Assembly: GCF_028769735.1 (NCBI RefSeq)
Contig: NC_088171.1
Location: 72,123,216 to 72,187,215 of the forward strand
Direction: 5' to 3'
DNA: 64,000 nt
Source: Zonotrichia leucophrys gambelii
Taxonomy: Eukaryota; Chordata; Aves; Passeriformes; Passerellidae
A program made the translations under genes and the position numbers. Under the pieces are notes generated by a model. It saw nothing but the letters and a program-made list of their open reading frames with translations, was not told the origin of the DNA and did no database searches. Every line of letters begins with the position of its first letter. The first letter of the stretch is position 1. Shown here in pieces: positions 12,501 through 27,500 of the stretch.

Positions 12501-15500
12501 TAATTTTAAACATTTCTCTTCTGAAATAAAAGCTGCCATGCTTGTGTGCATAAACCATAATTTATTAGGTGGTATAGTGACATTGCTTAGGATCTTTGAC
12601 TTGAAATCATCTGGTTGTTGTATGATAGACAAGATATTTTTCTCATTTTGTTTTTTTCCTGCAAAGTGATGAGCAATAAGCATTTCCTAACTGCAGATGC
12701 TCAACCAATTGGGAATTAAAAGCAGAAAAACAAAGGCTCCTAAATATAGCCTAAACCAACCTATTTCTATAAACCCATGGACTGAAGCTTTGAATTTGTC
12801 TGGTGCATGTCTATCGGGCACTCTTAATTTGACAACTGAGTAAAGAATACACAGAGGAGAGATTAACTTCTCGAGTACAGGATGGTATTTAATTAAGTGG
12901 TATTGTATTTTTATTTATTCATTAGAAATACTAATTATTCATAAAATCATAGACTACCTTGGGAATGATGCTTGAGAATCATGGAGTGTGGTTCCTGAGA
13001 CTTCTCCAGTTTATTGGGGAAGTTTCAGAAATTGCACTTTTGGAATTGCTTTTGGTTGCAGAAAGTGTTTGATACATATGATATTGAACCTAATTATTTC
13101 ATTGTTGCAAAGCATAGTATGCTGTTGTGTGAGCAATAGTGTTGGTAAACATTTTATTTATGCTGATATTAAATAAGCCTTTGCCTTCCTTACTTGTAAA
13201 TGGAGAAAAAAAACAAAAAACCCCACAACATTGTGACTGAACTGTGCCACAGTTGTAAAGGGAAAAAAAGATTTGTCCCTACAGAGGTGATTTTGTTTGC
13301 CACAACTACACACAGAGCAAGCAGAAGATCATTGTTTTATGGGCATATTTTCATTAAGGGGTAATGGATAGCTCATTTGTAAAATTGTAGTGGATTGTTT
13401 GTAAGGGGGTGATATTTTGCTCCAGAAGATAAAATGTTCCTTTGTTATTTAGCACTTGCTGGGGACTGCTGATTTTTGTTTCTAGGCTGTATTATCTCAG
13501 ATAACGAGTTTTACAAGTAGTTTGCCAAGAGGGAGGCATACAGGGCTGGAGCAGAAACTTTATGTGAGGATAATCTATATATTTGTCAGTAGAGGTGTCG
13601 GTAACTCAGAAGGAGCTGTAGGACTACCTGACTGGTACATGGGCTTTTAAAGATTATGAATCATATATTGTGGAGTGCTTCTGAGCCAGTCAAATTGAAA
13701 TACAGCCAGGTCTGGCAAACACTGTAGCACCTTTCTCAGGAAAACTCAATGACACACCTTTGACAATGCACAAGGGGTGCAGTGCTGGCAGCATCTCTGT
13801 TCCCTCTGCCATCAGTCATCCACCACTGTGAGGCTGTACAATGATATTATTTGTGACAAGGTCATGCCTGGGGCTTTGTTCCTCTAACCTAACTTTGAGC
13901 GTTTACAGCAGGTGCATAAATTAGGACCTGAAGGCTCACTTTGAAGTCAGTGGAGGGAGAAATGCATTTTTGAAGCCATTTATCCCCTTCACTGAATATA
14001 AAAGGAACCAGGGCTATCTAGCGTCCTACCCTAGGCACCTTTTTACTGAGGTGTCTGAGGTTTGATGAATCTGTGTCTGGACAGATGCACCTGTTGGAAC
14101 TACTCTGTAAGTCTCTGCAAATCAGAAAACAGAGCCTGTTCTGCCCAGCCTGCTCACAGGCTTCAAACTGAGAGCTGGAAAGAGAGAGCTTTGAGCAAGT
14201 GCCCTGTAATGAAAAGGAGATGGAGAGGCAGGATAAGTTGCAGCTTTGAAGAGCTTTGTGTTCAGAAGAAGGCAGAGCACTGAGGGGTTAGTTCATGCTG
14301 CGTGGGGAGCTTGCACACCCCAAGGCTTTATAGTATTGGAACCAAGAGATGCTAATCCCAGGCTGATTTATTTTATCTGTTTTTCTTTCATTTCATTTTT
14401 ACAGAAAATATTTTCTTTTAATGATAATGTCAAAATCTTTTAGTGATTTAATGTGTCTAGAAACCCTATCATGGTTTCTAGAGACAAATTGTTTGCACAC
14501 CACCAAAATAGCCAGTGGTCAAGGTAAAATGTGTATTTAATAATTTTTATTGAAATAAAATTGGTGGATTGCAATCAGCATAGTCTCCAGGACTGGTGAA
14601 TGCTGACCCCTTTCCCAGACTGGGCAGAATGACATAGCTGAGCAGGAGCTGTTGCAAAGTAGCCAAGATGACAAAGCAAAGCTTGTTTTGCTTCTTCTGA
14701 ATGTTCTGACCAGGAGTTCTCACAGTGATGGACATGAATGAAGGGGTTGTTTTGTACATCTGGTAAAGAAAGTGCTTTCATTATAAGGGACTTTACCTTT
14801 CTTACTCATGTATCATCTAGGATGTATGAGTTGGACTGGTTTGTTTTGTCATTTGCAGCAAAGAAAATGTAGTCACCTCTGTTCTCTCCTTGCCCTACCA
14901 AAATCCCCTGCCTACCCTGTATTGCAGCACACCTGCCAGTCTGGGAGTTATCAGATCTGTGCCAGCCTTAGAAACTGCTGACCAAAACTGAACCTCACAG
15001 GGGTGTTGTGAACATGCTGGTGTGTGCATTGCTGTGCTTTGCTGTAGCACGCTCTTCACAGGAGCTTTGTTCTCTCCCTGCTTAGGAAGCACTGCAGAAA
15101 ATCCGCCAGAAGAACACCATGAGACGTGAAGTGACAGTGGAGTTGAGCAGCCAGGGCTTCTGGAAAACAGGGATACGCTCTGATGTCTGCCAGGTAACTG
15201 AACCGGAGGGATGCATTTTCTTTCCTGGTAGCTGCCATTTACCTTTGCAAGGGTTTCTTCAAGACTGAGGAACCAAATGGAAATTAATACCTCAGTAATA
15301 TCTATTGATCTAGGGAACTATTCTAGTTGTTCTGTCCACCCCTTCTATACACACAAAAAAGGTAATTTAAAATTCTCTGCCAGAGACTGATTAGTGCAAG
15401 GGAGAGAGGTTAGGAATGGCCAGTTTGAGGCTGGAGGTTTGCCAAATGTTGAGTCTAGTGTGGAACTCTTAATCCATCAGGTTTTATATAATCTATTATA

Positions 15501-18500
15501 TTTTTAATATTTTTATTATATTATATTCATATTTTTATTATATTTTTCTATTTAGATAGCTTTTAAAAACACCCCAAGTTTTACAGCAAAGCATGAAGAA
15601 GTATCTTTTTACTTAAAAGAAAGTAAAAAAACTGAAACCCTGCCACAATTACCTTTTGAGGTGAGCCTCAGTAGAAAGGTATCTTTCAGATACTCTTGTT
15701 TCATATGCATGACATCTCTAAGGAACATATCCCTGTCAGATCCTATTCTGAAGCAGTTGACAGCAACCAGCTTTGTGATATGGTAAGAATAAATGCAATT
15801 TTAATTTAATTTTGTATTAGTAAAATTTCAGTAGTAGTAACAGCCAAATAATTATACTAGAGATATACTTGCATTTTTTTTTTAGCAGTTGCTTTCATGA
15901 TGTTATTTAAGAGTTAAATGTGTGCAACTTCATATTAGCTTAAGAATGTGGAGTATAAATTAGGGGGGTTGCTAGGCAAGGGTATAGGTAGAAATTTCAT
16001 TATAATCTTAGAAGTCAAAGGGGAAAATTCTAGAGTGAGAGAAATGCTGGTAACTAAAATTGCTTTTCTTCCATCTGAAACATTTCTTGTGATTCTACTA
16101 ATACTTCTAAGTAGAAGGAGAATAGTGGCACAATATCTCCTCGCATAGCTCAGGAACATCACAGCCATTCCCTAATCTATTGTGAACTGTATATGTTTCT
16201 ATAGCTTAAGTAAACAGAGTAAATTCCCATTTTAGGCACTTTGAAACTGTTCTGTGTTATTCATATCTTTTGTGATTCATCTCCTAATGTCTTGAATATT
16301 CCTGTTTCATTTTGTTGAAGGACAGCAAAACACCAAAGAATGATAAAAGTAAAGCTGTTTCACAATTTTTGTGCCCATTTGCAACTGTAGCATCTAAATC
16401 AGCTAATTCTGGTATGAAGGTCTTTTGATTTGATTTCTTAGAGAGGCCAAGAATAGGCAACTGTATGTCTGTAAAATGAAAGATTGCTGCTGTTGCTACA
16501 TGCTTTTCCCCAGATTAAAGAAGACTAAAACTAAACACGCATAAATCAGCTCTGGGGGCACAGCTCAAGTGCAGTGATTTAAAACTACTGCTTTTAAAAG
16601 CATTGCAGTTTAAAAGATTGAAACTCTTTTAAGTCACTAGAGATAGCTTATACTTGCTCTGAGTTCCATGTAGCCCTAATGACACTGGTCTTTGCTGTCT
16701 TGAAAATGAACTGCTTGAAAGGGGAGGAAAAATGGTGAGTGGAATGTTCAAAAAAAGTGTAAAATGTCTGAGTTCTGACAGGCTCACTTGAAGTTACCCA
16801 GTGTATCAAGCGCAGTACTTGGCCACTGAGCTGGGCAGCACGTAGTACACAGTGTGGCAGGGTCTGGCCATGCTGAGAAGACACCGCCTCTGTTCCCCCT
16901 CTCCACCCACACCATTGTTGCTGGTGAGTTCTCAACAGCAGTGTGGAGTGTTCAGCATCTCATGTATTCCAAAATATTTCAGCTCACCTGCGTCCCCTTA
17001 GTAGCTTCAGGTCAGGAGCACCTGCTGTCCTGAGGGATGAGGGCACTATCTGAGGGCCCTTGAGAGAGTCTCTGCCTTGCTGTGCTAGCTGCAGCAAGAA
17101 AAGGACATGCAAAATGTTTGAAATCATACATATTTTAAAAGCATCTCTTCTATAGACATAAATATGTAAAAAATCAGAAACATTCTGTAGCCATAGTCCA
17201 AGATGGTGGGTGTTGATTGAATCAGTCAATCAGTTAGTGCCAGGAAAGCAGCATTTTGTCAGTATAACTTCAAGAGTCAGTGTCTTTCTATGTGTTCCCA
17301 GGGGTCTGTCAGTTCTTTTTTCATTGCACTGCAGCTGATAAAATTCTGAAACTTGGTAGCTCCCTCAAATGCAGGGACACATGTCTTGGTGTAAAGAATG
17401 TTAAACGTTGCTTGAGGAGACTGTCTAGTGCAGTGCAAGGTAGAGGCAGGGAAGCACAGTTGTCCTGCGAAACAGTTTCAGGTTTGGTTGTTTTGGTGCT
17501 TTTCAATTAATTCCTTCCTTGAAGGAGCATACAGGAAGCACACCTGTACAGTTTATATGGAGATAAAAGGGATGTTCTTACAAATACCCCCAAAAAACTG
17601 TAAATGAGTGACATGGTAAAATAAAACTTCCTAATAACAATTGCTAATTCTACTTGGAGTGATTTTATATTTCTCTGCCATTTGGAGATCCAGGAAGTCT
17701 CTTTCTTGCACATTGGCTGGTTATTTCATCTGAGAGAAAAGGACCAGGGAAGAGTTCCTAATCAACAACTGGCTGAACATGGGCAGGCAGGTGCTCAAGT
17801 GGCCACAAGGGCCAAGGGCATCCTGGCCTGTATCAGCACTTGTGCGGCCAGCAGGAGCAGGGCAGGAATTGTCCTCTGTATCCAGCACTGCTGAAGCTGC
17901 ACCTTGAATGCTGTGTCCAGTTCTGGGCCCCTCACAGCCACAAGGACATTGAGGGGCTGGAGCACGTCCAGAGAAGGACACTGGAGCTGGTGAAAGGTCT
18001 GCAGCACAAGTCCGATGAGAAGTGAAGGAGCTGGGAGAAAAGAAGACTCAGGGGAGACCTTCTCACTCTCTCCAGCTCTCTGAGAGGAGGGTGTAGCCAG
18101 GTGGGAGACGGTGTGTCCTCCCAGGCAGCAAGTGACAGGACAAAAGGAAATGGTCTCAAGTTGTACCCAGGGGGTTTAAGATTGGATATTAGGAATAATT
18201 TCTTTGCAGATAAGGTGATCAAGCATCCTAACAGGTTGCCCAGGAAGGTGGTGAAGTCACCATCCCTGAAGATATTTATAAAGGTCTGTGGAGCATGGTT
18301 TAGTTGGTGGAGTTTACTTCAGCAGTTGGACTCAATCATCATAAGGGTCTTTTCCAATCTGAATGATTCTGTGATTACCTTCCAGCCCTGTGTTTAGTTC
18401 TCAGGAATTTCATGGTCTTTTACTTAAACAGAAAGTCTTGCCATTCGTTAGTCTTAATTTTTGATCTTGTAACATTGATCAGTTTGTATTTTCTGCTGTT

Positions 18501-21500
18501 CTGTCATTAGTGACCTGCAGAAATCTGTAACAGCATTTATTCTGTAAATTATACATCATCCACTTCATGTGCTTGTTTTCCTTGCTTCTCTCCATGCTAT
18601 ACACTCATTTCCTCTAATCATACAGAATCCTTTTTCTGAATTAATTGTGACAGCCCTCAGATTTTAATGCCATTAAAACACACCTTTATTTTGAATATAT
18701 TCATGTTATGTCAGTAATAGGAACAACTAGAAAAAACTAGTTCACAGTCAGTCACGTGCATAAAAGTCTTCAAATCGTGCATTTCTCCTGTTTCTCTCTT
18801 CATTTTTATGCAAGAATTGTGATGTTGATACCATACTTGGTATAGTACTCTACTGATAAACTATACTAATTGCTTATTTCTACCCAGATGCATCCAAAGT
18901 CAGTATTAGTGGAGAATTCCTTAGAAACACTGAGAGAGGGGGACTGCCATTGTTACAAAATAGAGTTGTTGGTTTTTTTTTCAATTTTATTGATATTTTC
19001 CCCAACAGGAGAGCATTGTATGTTTCTTAGACAAACAGCAACCTTTCTTATATTTTTTTAGCACATTAAATGTGCCAGGCTACAGCATTTCAAAAATCCC
19101 ATAATTCTTCCTCAAAAGGAAGTGAAGCAAGGCACAACTATACTAGAAAATTGAGTACCTACTGTTGTTTGGTGAAAGCTGGCCAAAGTGGTGTAAACTG
19201 TTTCTTCCTTAATGTAATGAGGCAGAGGGGAAGCGGTGTTTCTTCATTTTTGAAGCAGGGTGTTCAATGAAAAGGTACAAATATAGTGTTGTATTCAGTC
19301 ATAGCTTCTTGAAATTTGCTGTTACTGGTGACCAGACATTTTTTTACCTCATTGAAGTTGCTTAAGTTGAAGACTGGGTTTATGTATTTATTCCTTTAGT
19401 CCGGGTGCGGCTGTGGAGATTAAAACATATGATTAATTAAGTGCTTTGATAAGTGAAGGATAGGAAACTGATTTTTTTTTTCTCATTTAAACCAGAACAG
19501 TATACTAGAGTTGTAACAATTGGGAAATATTTGTATTTTTAGCTCAGTCAACTGAATTCTCTGTACACTAAAGCTGAATGATTTTCCTTATTGCATTTGT
19601 GTTTTCAGCATGCAATGATGCTTCCTGTGCTCACCCACCATGTCCGCTACCATCAGTGTCTGATGCACTTGGACAAACTGATAGGCTACACTTTTCGAGA
19701 TAGGTGCTTGCTGCAGGTAAGAGATGAAAAGAAAATCCCAACATCTTGCTGGTTCCTCCATGATATTACTGAGCTCATCCATAGTGCTGAAGTGGATGGC
19801 ATTGCCAGAGCTTGGATGGACCTGATCTGTACTGCAGATCTTCCGAAAGTTTCAGTTTTCCCAAGAGACTTCTGAGTAGAGATATCTATTGTTCACATAG
19901 ATATTGCACCTACCTTTGCTCCCATGGTAGATCTGGATTTGCTTGTAATGTGTTGCCAGACAAAAATGCAGTTAATGAAAAGACTGCCAAGTACTCATTT
20001 CTGGGTAAGTTCCTTTTTTCAGGTATTTATAGAGAATACAGTGTTATTCTGCAGATGAGTGGATGTGCCCTGCTTCTTGTTTTTATAGCCAGTTGTTCCA
20101 AAAGAGAATAGTTAAAACATTGCCCTTTTTTTCATTTGTAGCTAGTGAATAGAAATTTGCAGACTTCTGTTTGGCTCTAAATTTCTGCAAGCCCATGATG
20201 AAATTTTTTTTATTAAGAAGCAAGAGCAGGAACTGGAGAGGAGAAGTTCTTACTTGTTTTAGATGCACCCATGTCACATAAGCAGCCTTTTATGTTAGTG
20301 CATATTTGGAACTGATTACCTCTGAGGCTGGTTCTTTGCATGGTGGCCCCTTTCCTCTTAGACCTTTTCTGAGTTTACTGAAGGAAAATGGGGACTTCTG
20401 TTCACAGCTTCCTTCTAAAGTAAGCATCATCTCTCTCCAATGACTGGGCTAACTTCTAAACATGGCAGTTTTTGTCTTTCTTTACAGATTTTACTCCCGA
20501 ATTATTTTAAGGAAATGTCTTTTCTCACAGCTTTTGTGGTTTCTAGGATTTGCTTTCCAGGCTTTTTCCTGCTGCAACATACATTAAACATGCAGCATTT
20601 TCTAGGATTTGGTTGTTGGCAGGTTGTCTTTGTTTTAATATCAAAGATAAAAATGCAGTGATGGAAACTTTCAGAATTTTGAGGCCAAACACACAAACCA
20701 ACGAATAAATTTAATTAAAAAGAGATGAGAGCATAAAAATGAAGTGTTTATCATGTTTGGTTATAACAAATATGCTTTTTAATGCTTTGTCCCTACACTC
20801 ATTTATTTAAAACCTAAAAACATTTTCCATAGCAGGAAGAGCTTTTTAAAAATGTATATACCATCAGTAATTTGCTTGGGCGTAGGCAATGTTTTATGTA
20901 TAATTCTTCATTGATTGTTACCTGTTTTATCATGGTATATTCTTTTTAAAGTACAGGCAGGTTAAAAAAAGATTGCACTGAATTATCTATTCAGAAAAGC
21001 TGTAATGTGTCTTCTAGTCCAGATGGAGCAGAATTTCAGAATGTGCAATTACAACAAACTTAGTAATACAATCAAGGAATTTAAAAGGACTTGGAGAAAG
21101 TTCTTATTGTTGATTAAATATAATTTTACTCTTTAAGTTTTGTGCTTAGAGGGCAACAGACAATGTTTGAATGAATTACTGAATATCTTTGCTCACAGTC
21201 TGCAGCACCAGTCCTGCATGTGTGTCAGAAGTAACTTTCTGCAGCTTGCGTTTTCCAGTGTTTCCTCTTTTTTATACACAGGTTTGTGTGCACATACTTC
21301 TATACATGCACAATATTTTGATCTGTGTATGTGTAAAGAAGGAGAAAGTGTGTGAGTTTGCAGGATGGAGTTCTGAAAAACAAGCTGTGATTCTATTTAC
21401 TGTTGCCATTTCTGCAGTGGTGATGTCAGCAGCAGAGTAAGCTTTTGGTAATCCTTGGTGGTACAAAGGTAGAACAGAGGATCAATCCTCTCATTCCTCT

Positions 21501-24500
21501 TCCATTTGAAGAATGAGTCGTCTATAGTCACGATGGAAAGAGTTCTTCTGTGATTAACTCTGCCAAGAATAATGTATTTGTTGTTGTTTCATTTTTTGAG
21601 CTAGGAGAGTTTTACAGATACTTAAGTAATGTAAACATGGATGGTTGAGAAGCTCTTTTAATTGATTATTTTTTTAATATGAATATTTATAGTTCAGTGT
21701 TAGAGTGAATATGTTTAAGTAAGCAAATGTATTGAAATCAGGTTAGCAAAGCTGGTAAGCAAAAGTCTTAAGGCAAATTGAGAATTCATGCTTTTTCTCT
21801 TCTAAACTAATTTTTCTTTAAAGAAAAAAATGATGAAAGTTAATTAGCTAAATTGATGATTGAGCAGAAATGTTGCTTTTTTCTGACATCTGAAATAGCT
21901 CACCCTACATTTAAATTGCTGGAACCAAGTTTCTGATTGACTGCATCACTTTGTAACCTTTCCTCAAACTGAAAAATAACTATTACTAGCTACTGGTATA
22001 AGATAATGTTTTTCTTTCATTTGCAAAAATGCATTTAACCCTTTTTTTTTTTCCTGTATGTGTTACACTATAGCTTGCCATGACTCACCCAAGCCATCAT
22101 TTAAATTTTGGGATGAATCCGGATCATGCCAGAAATTCCTTATCCAATTGTGGGATTCGACAGCCCAAGTATGGAGATAGAAAAGTTCACCATATACACA
22201 TGAGAAAAAAAGGTATGCTATTTACACCACTAGCATTTAAATTTTTCTTTTACCTCACATTTAATCAGTAAGAACACCCTTTGTTCCATTATCATTTCCT
22301 TGGCCATTTTTCTTTTGAGAGATGCCTTTAGTAGAGGATTTCAGTAATTATATGGAGACACTGGTGAGGTCTTTCTAAAAGACTGGATTTTGCAAATTAG
22401 TCAGCAAGTGAAGAGCTGAAAACAAGCAAGGGTAATAAATGGGAGGATGTATTTGCTTAGATTTTTGGCAAGTACTGTTTTCTTAATTTGCTGCTCAACA
22501 TGGTGAACGAACTGGAATATATTTTGTAAATGTGTCTTACTAATGTGAATGTATGGTCTGTCTGCTGCAAAATATTCCTCACCCCTTTAAAGTATATTCA
22601 GTGATAATGAAGTAAATTATTTGTTGCTTATGTAATGTTTAGAATGTCCTTTTCATGCAAAGGTGGTATTTATCTGGCTCCCTGAGTGCAGAAATTCAAT
22701 AATGTTGTTATGGGACTGTGGTCAGTTAGGCAGAGAGCATTGGTAAGGATTATACTTTATGTAATGAGCCCTGTAAATAACAGGATAATCTTGTGTACAG
22801 CAATTACAAAGTAACATTTTGAGTAATTGTTTTCTACATTTATTTAAAGTGAATTAGTGTCTGTTTACTTAATAGTGCATTGTTTATGTTTTTAGGGATA
22901 AACACCCTGATAAATATTATGTCCCGTTTGGGACAGGATGATCCAGCTCCTTCCAGGTAATGAAAATAGTTGTTTGCAAGTAAGAAGCTGCTGCAGTGGG
23001 AGATATTTAATAGAAACAACCAACTAACTGTCAGCAACAGCCTTGGCAAATAGTTGAAGTGAAAAGTCATTTTGAATTGACTTTTATATTATGAAGGTGT
23101 GCTGAACCTCCATTAGCAGTGACATAGTAAATGTTTGGTCATGCCTGCAGAAAATGTCTGAGGAAGGTTTTAACAGATAATTCTATCATTTTTGTTGATC
23201 CTTGAAATGAGGAGGACTAAAAGGCTACCTTTTTGCTTTCTGCAGAATAAAGATTTGTTGTTGTTGTTATCAGTGCTATAAATTGGATTCTTCATCATGT
23301 TTTCTCACAGTAGCGCCTTGTCCTGGCATGGCACCTTGTTAACAGGAGTATGGTGCTGAGCATGGGCTTTGCTGATTTACCATTCCAATTTAAAGACAGA
23401 TGCAAAACCCATTAATGTTTTAATGCAATAATCTGTAAATGACCACTAAGAATTTTGTGAGTATAAATATAGTTTAAGATGTGGTTTACAGCCACAGGCA
23501 CCATATTGAGCTGAAGTTGAATACACAAAGCTCACAAAGCTAATGCAAGAAGCAGGTGCATGTGAAATCTCTCAAATGCATGAACTAGATGGCAGTGTGT
23601 ATTTTAGTCTGCAGTGCTCTAGCTGGACTCAAGAGCCATCATTTTGAAAGAAGCTTGGGAATAGGAGAAATTTAATTCTGCATAAATTATTGTGGCACTG
23701 TTCCCCAAATGCTGTTTCATCTAGACTATGCCCTTTTCAAGCTTATTTGAATCCTCTAAAGATAGCATAAGGCTAAATTGCATTAATTCGTATGAAATAA
23801 CACAAAAATGTAAAGTCACATTTCTGAGACAGGTGTGTTTTCAGTTATGTTGCCACACAGAGGTGTTGTAGATTTGTTCACACACTACTGTTTTATACAG
23901 GAGAAGTACTTGATTTCTTTCACCCCATAACAAAGGCCTGTTCTTTCAGAAATTACACTAATTATATAATTGTTGGAGGAGTGACTATTACAATAAAAGC
24001 TGCCATATACTTGACAAGAATCTTCTGGATTAAAAAAAAAAAATCCTGTGGCAATTGCCTTTATTCTGTTACAATCATACGTGAAATCAAAAATGGTGCT
24101 GCTTACTTGCTTTGGTGTCTGGAGCAGAAATTTGTATGTATTCAAAGACAAGCTCACAGTCTTTTTCAGCTGCTTGCCCTTATTAGTCCTTTTAATATAA
24201 GCAGGCAGACAGCTTGAAGGAAATGAAACTTTATGGAAAACAAAGGTGAATCAGGAGCAGTGATGAAAGAAAACAGGAAATAAGAGATTCTAAAAAGTTA
24301 ATGGCATTTTTGGATGCATCTCCTGCTACAGCCATTCTTTCTTTTGAGCTCAGAGGAAGTTACAGAAAACAAGGCATTTAAAGGTGCTATGAAAAATCCA
24401 AGTTCCTATTCCTTCTGCCATAGCAACGATCTGCTGCAGGGTCATCCTGCCCTGCAGATGTTGATGTTAATTAGGTAGAGCTCCCTAGTGTCATGCACAA

Positions 24501-27500
24501 GGCTTGGAACAGGCTTTTTGTTTCAGTCATCTGGTGCCCTCTGATGGACAGAGAAACCTGACCTCAGTGCCAGGCAGCAGTCCTGCTTCCTTTTCCCATT
24601 TTGTGAAGTTTTGAAAATAGCTCAGAACAGAACGTAGGGAAATTTCGAAGGTGGTGGTGTCAGTCCTGAGTTTCATGATTCACATAGTTATTATTCTGTT
24701 TTGGAAAGGATTGTAATCCAGAGAGGGTGTGGGAGGCTGCAAAAATTAGTATCGTGACTGATTAGCAATCAACTCTGATTTTTTTGTGTTTTAATTGTGT
24801 TGTGTAAATAACCAGTATGTGTTACTTTGGTTATGGTGAACTTTAAAATGCCTTTTTCAGGATTAACCACAATGAGCGTTTAGAATTTCTGGGAGATGCT
24901 GTGGTGGAGTTCTTAACAAGGTAAATGGGGAATTCTTCAACAGTTTTCACCTTTGTATGTTATTATTATAGTGTTGTGTTTATTGAACTTTCCAGTGTCT
25001 ACTTTCACTGTGAATGTTTGCAGCCCTGCCTGATATTTAGACCTGCACACCTGCAGACAGCTCTCTTGATAATTCTTCCAGTGGTCATGATAAAACAAGA
25101 AAGATTACAAAATAGAAACTTAGAGTTTCTCTTTCATGGAGTGCAATTGATTTGGGTTAGAGATTATTCAGTTGTAGACAAGTTGAACTTTTTACCCTTT
25201 TTTTAAACGAAAGATATTTTTCCTAGCATGCTATTTTATTTCCATGGGTTCTTTTTGTCTAGTTGCAAGGGAGAAATATTTATGGGTAATGTTGAATGTG
25301 TTGGAGTTCTTGTATTTCCAGTAATTAGGGCTGTAGCTGCCATAACAACTTAAATAGTTAAGTACAAATGCAATCTATTCAAAAGTAGTGAAAAAAACTC
25401 CATGGTTCATCAAAAAAGTCTCCAGTTCTGGCCTGAGTATTCTGAAATCAGTGAAAAGTACAGGCATATTATTAGTTACCTCCATTGTTCTACCTCACCT
25501 TACTAGAGGCAAACAGGTTGCACAATGTAAAGATTATAATCTATTTTCACCTGCTTTGTTCTACTGTTTCAAATAGAGGTGTAGTCTTGTTTACTGCTAA
25601 TTTGCTCTTTAAGCCAGTTTGTTACATGAACAACAAAACTGCCTTTATATCTCTGTTCTCTACTAGCCATTAGCTACATGATATTAAAAACTATTAGCCT
25701 ATAAAGGTCTCCACTGCCCTTAAAACTGATGGCCTTTTCTCTCATACAACAGTACAGGCTGATAAGATGGAAGACTTGCTGATTAAAATGTCTTGCATTT
25801 TTCATTGTCATTGTTCATCAGCCATCAGTTCACTTTCTGAGCTAACTTTTGTCTCGATTCAGAAAAAAATGAGCTCCATTTTTGTTCAATAGAGCATGTA
25901 AGCACCTATTTAAGTCTGATTTTTTTTCTACCTCTCTTAACTTCAGGTGTCTGCTGTTGTGAATTATGATGCTTGATTGGATTGTCTCTAAGTTTTATGG
26001 CGGTTTTTGTCCTTAAATAATCTTGCATCGATCTGCATTTTTCTCCCTGTGTACTGGCTTAATAAAATGTTTTAATAATTAGTGCCATACAGTGCCTTAA
26101 TTAGAGAATGTTAAAAACCCTCTATGTGTTAACTTTTTTTTACATGGGTTAGATAGTCATAGATGAAAGTATCCAAAATCATTTATTCATTATACAGATC
26201 TTGATGGGATCAATGAATTACTTTTGTTTTGTTGCTGTTTTATGAAAAACCTTGCTAGCATGATGACAAATACCATTAAAGGTTGTTAAAAGCTTGTGAT
26301 TTTAACTTCTTTTCTATTTTTTTTTTGTTGTGGAATAATGACTTCACACATTTGATAAATCCAGGCTGTTCAGGTCTGTTCTTTGTTTCCATTAGCATCT
26401 TTTAAAGTACTTTAAGAAACATGTATAAACAGATAGGTGTCCTGTTGGCAGCAGCAGCAGCACCTGAAAGCGCAGTGCACCCACGGCACGGCGTTTCTCA
26501 AGGCTGAGGCTTCCCTTGTGCTTTATTCCTCAGCATCCTCTAGGTGTCAGCTGTGCCGAGCCCTCTGCTGCTGCTGCTGCTAGACAGAAACCTGAGATGA
26601 GGGAACTGCAGGCTGGCAGCTGCAGGGATTTAGACATTATGTGCTGCCCAGCGGAGAAGCAGCTCTCTTCCTGCCCTGCTGCCAGTGCTATCCTATCAGA
26701 GAGGATTGGGCATGGTTTGAATGTTTTATCTTTACCTTACTTAAAGCTGAGTTCCACTTTGGGAAGGGACCCACCCATATTACCCACTAGGGTCTGAGGG
26801 AAGGGCACAGTTCTCTACAGGTGTATGTGGTTCCTCTTTAATCACATGCTAACAGCATCTGGTTTTCTTTTTGTATTGCCAGTGTCCACTTATACTACCT
26901 GTTTCCCACTCTGGAGGAAGGAGGATTAGCTACGTACCGCACTGCCATCGTACAGAACCAGCACCTGGCCATGCTGGCTAAGGTACAGCTCTCTGTGTTG
27001 CACATCCATGGGTGGAATACTATCAGTGTCTGGACTGCTTCTTGAGGGAACTGCCTGCTTTGAGCATCACTTTCTTTGCTGTGTTTGGTGTACAAGATTG
27101 GGGATGCAGGAACCCTTTTCAGTTTGAAAGTAGATTTTAAAGATAAAGGAAAACTTTGTGTTTTCTCCAAAGCATGCATGTGATTTTTGCAGGTGTAGAG
27201 GTGAGTTCTTAGTCTTTGTTGAAGGTGTGCCTGTACTTGCCTTTAATTTGCACAAGTAATGAAGCTGACAGTAGACCTTCAGTGAAGAAAAAGAATCAAA
27301 CTTATAAACATGTTGTTTATAATTTCTGATAGACTGTGTAGGGAGAACTTGGCAACAGAAGCTAGAAAATATGGGGGGGAAAATGGCATCTGCTCCATAA
27401 CCTATGCAGTTGTTTCAGGTCCACTGTAGACTGTCAGAATAGTCAGCAGTATATTAAACAAGGTTTTGGAGAAGAGTTGTGTTATCTCCTAGGCAAAATT

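Noticed and set aside
12941..13000. Short match to a CR1 3' end (cataaaatcatagactacc...)
   Set aside because: Only about 50 bp of loose similarity, too little to call an element with confidence.
17682..18397. Several ORFs of 60-98 codons on both strands
   Set aside because: They fall in the CR1 element; the plus-strand ones are fragments of its broken reverse-transcriptase reading frame and the minus-strand ones are shadows.
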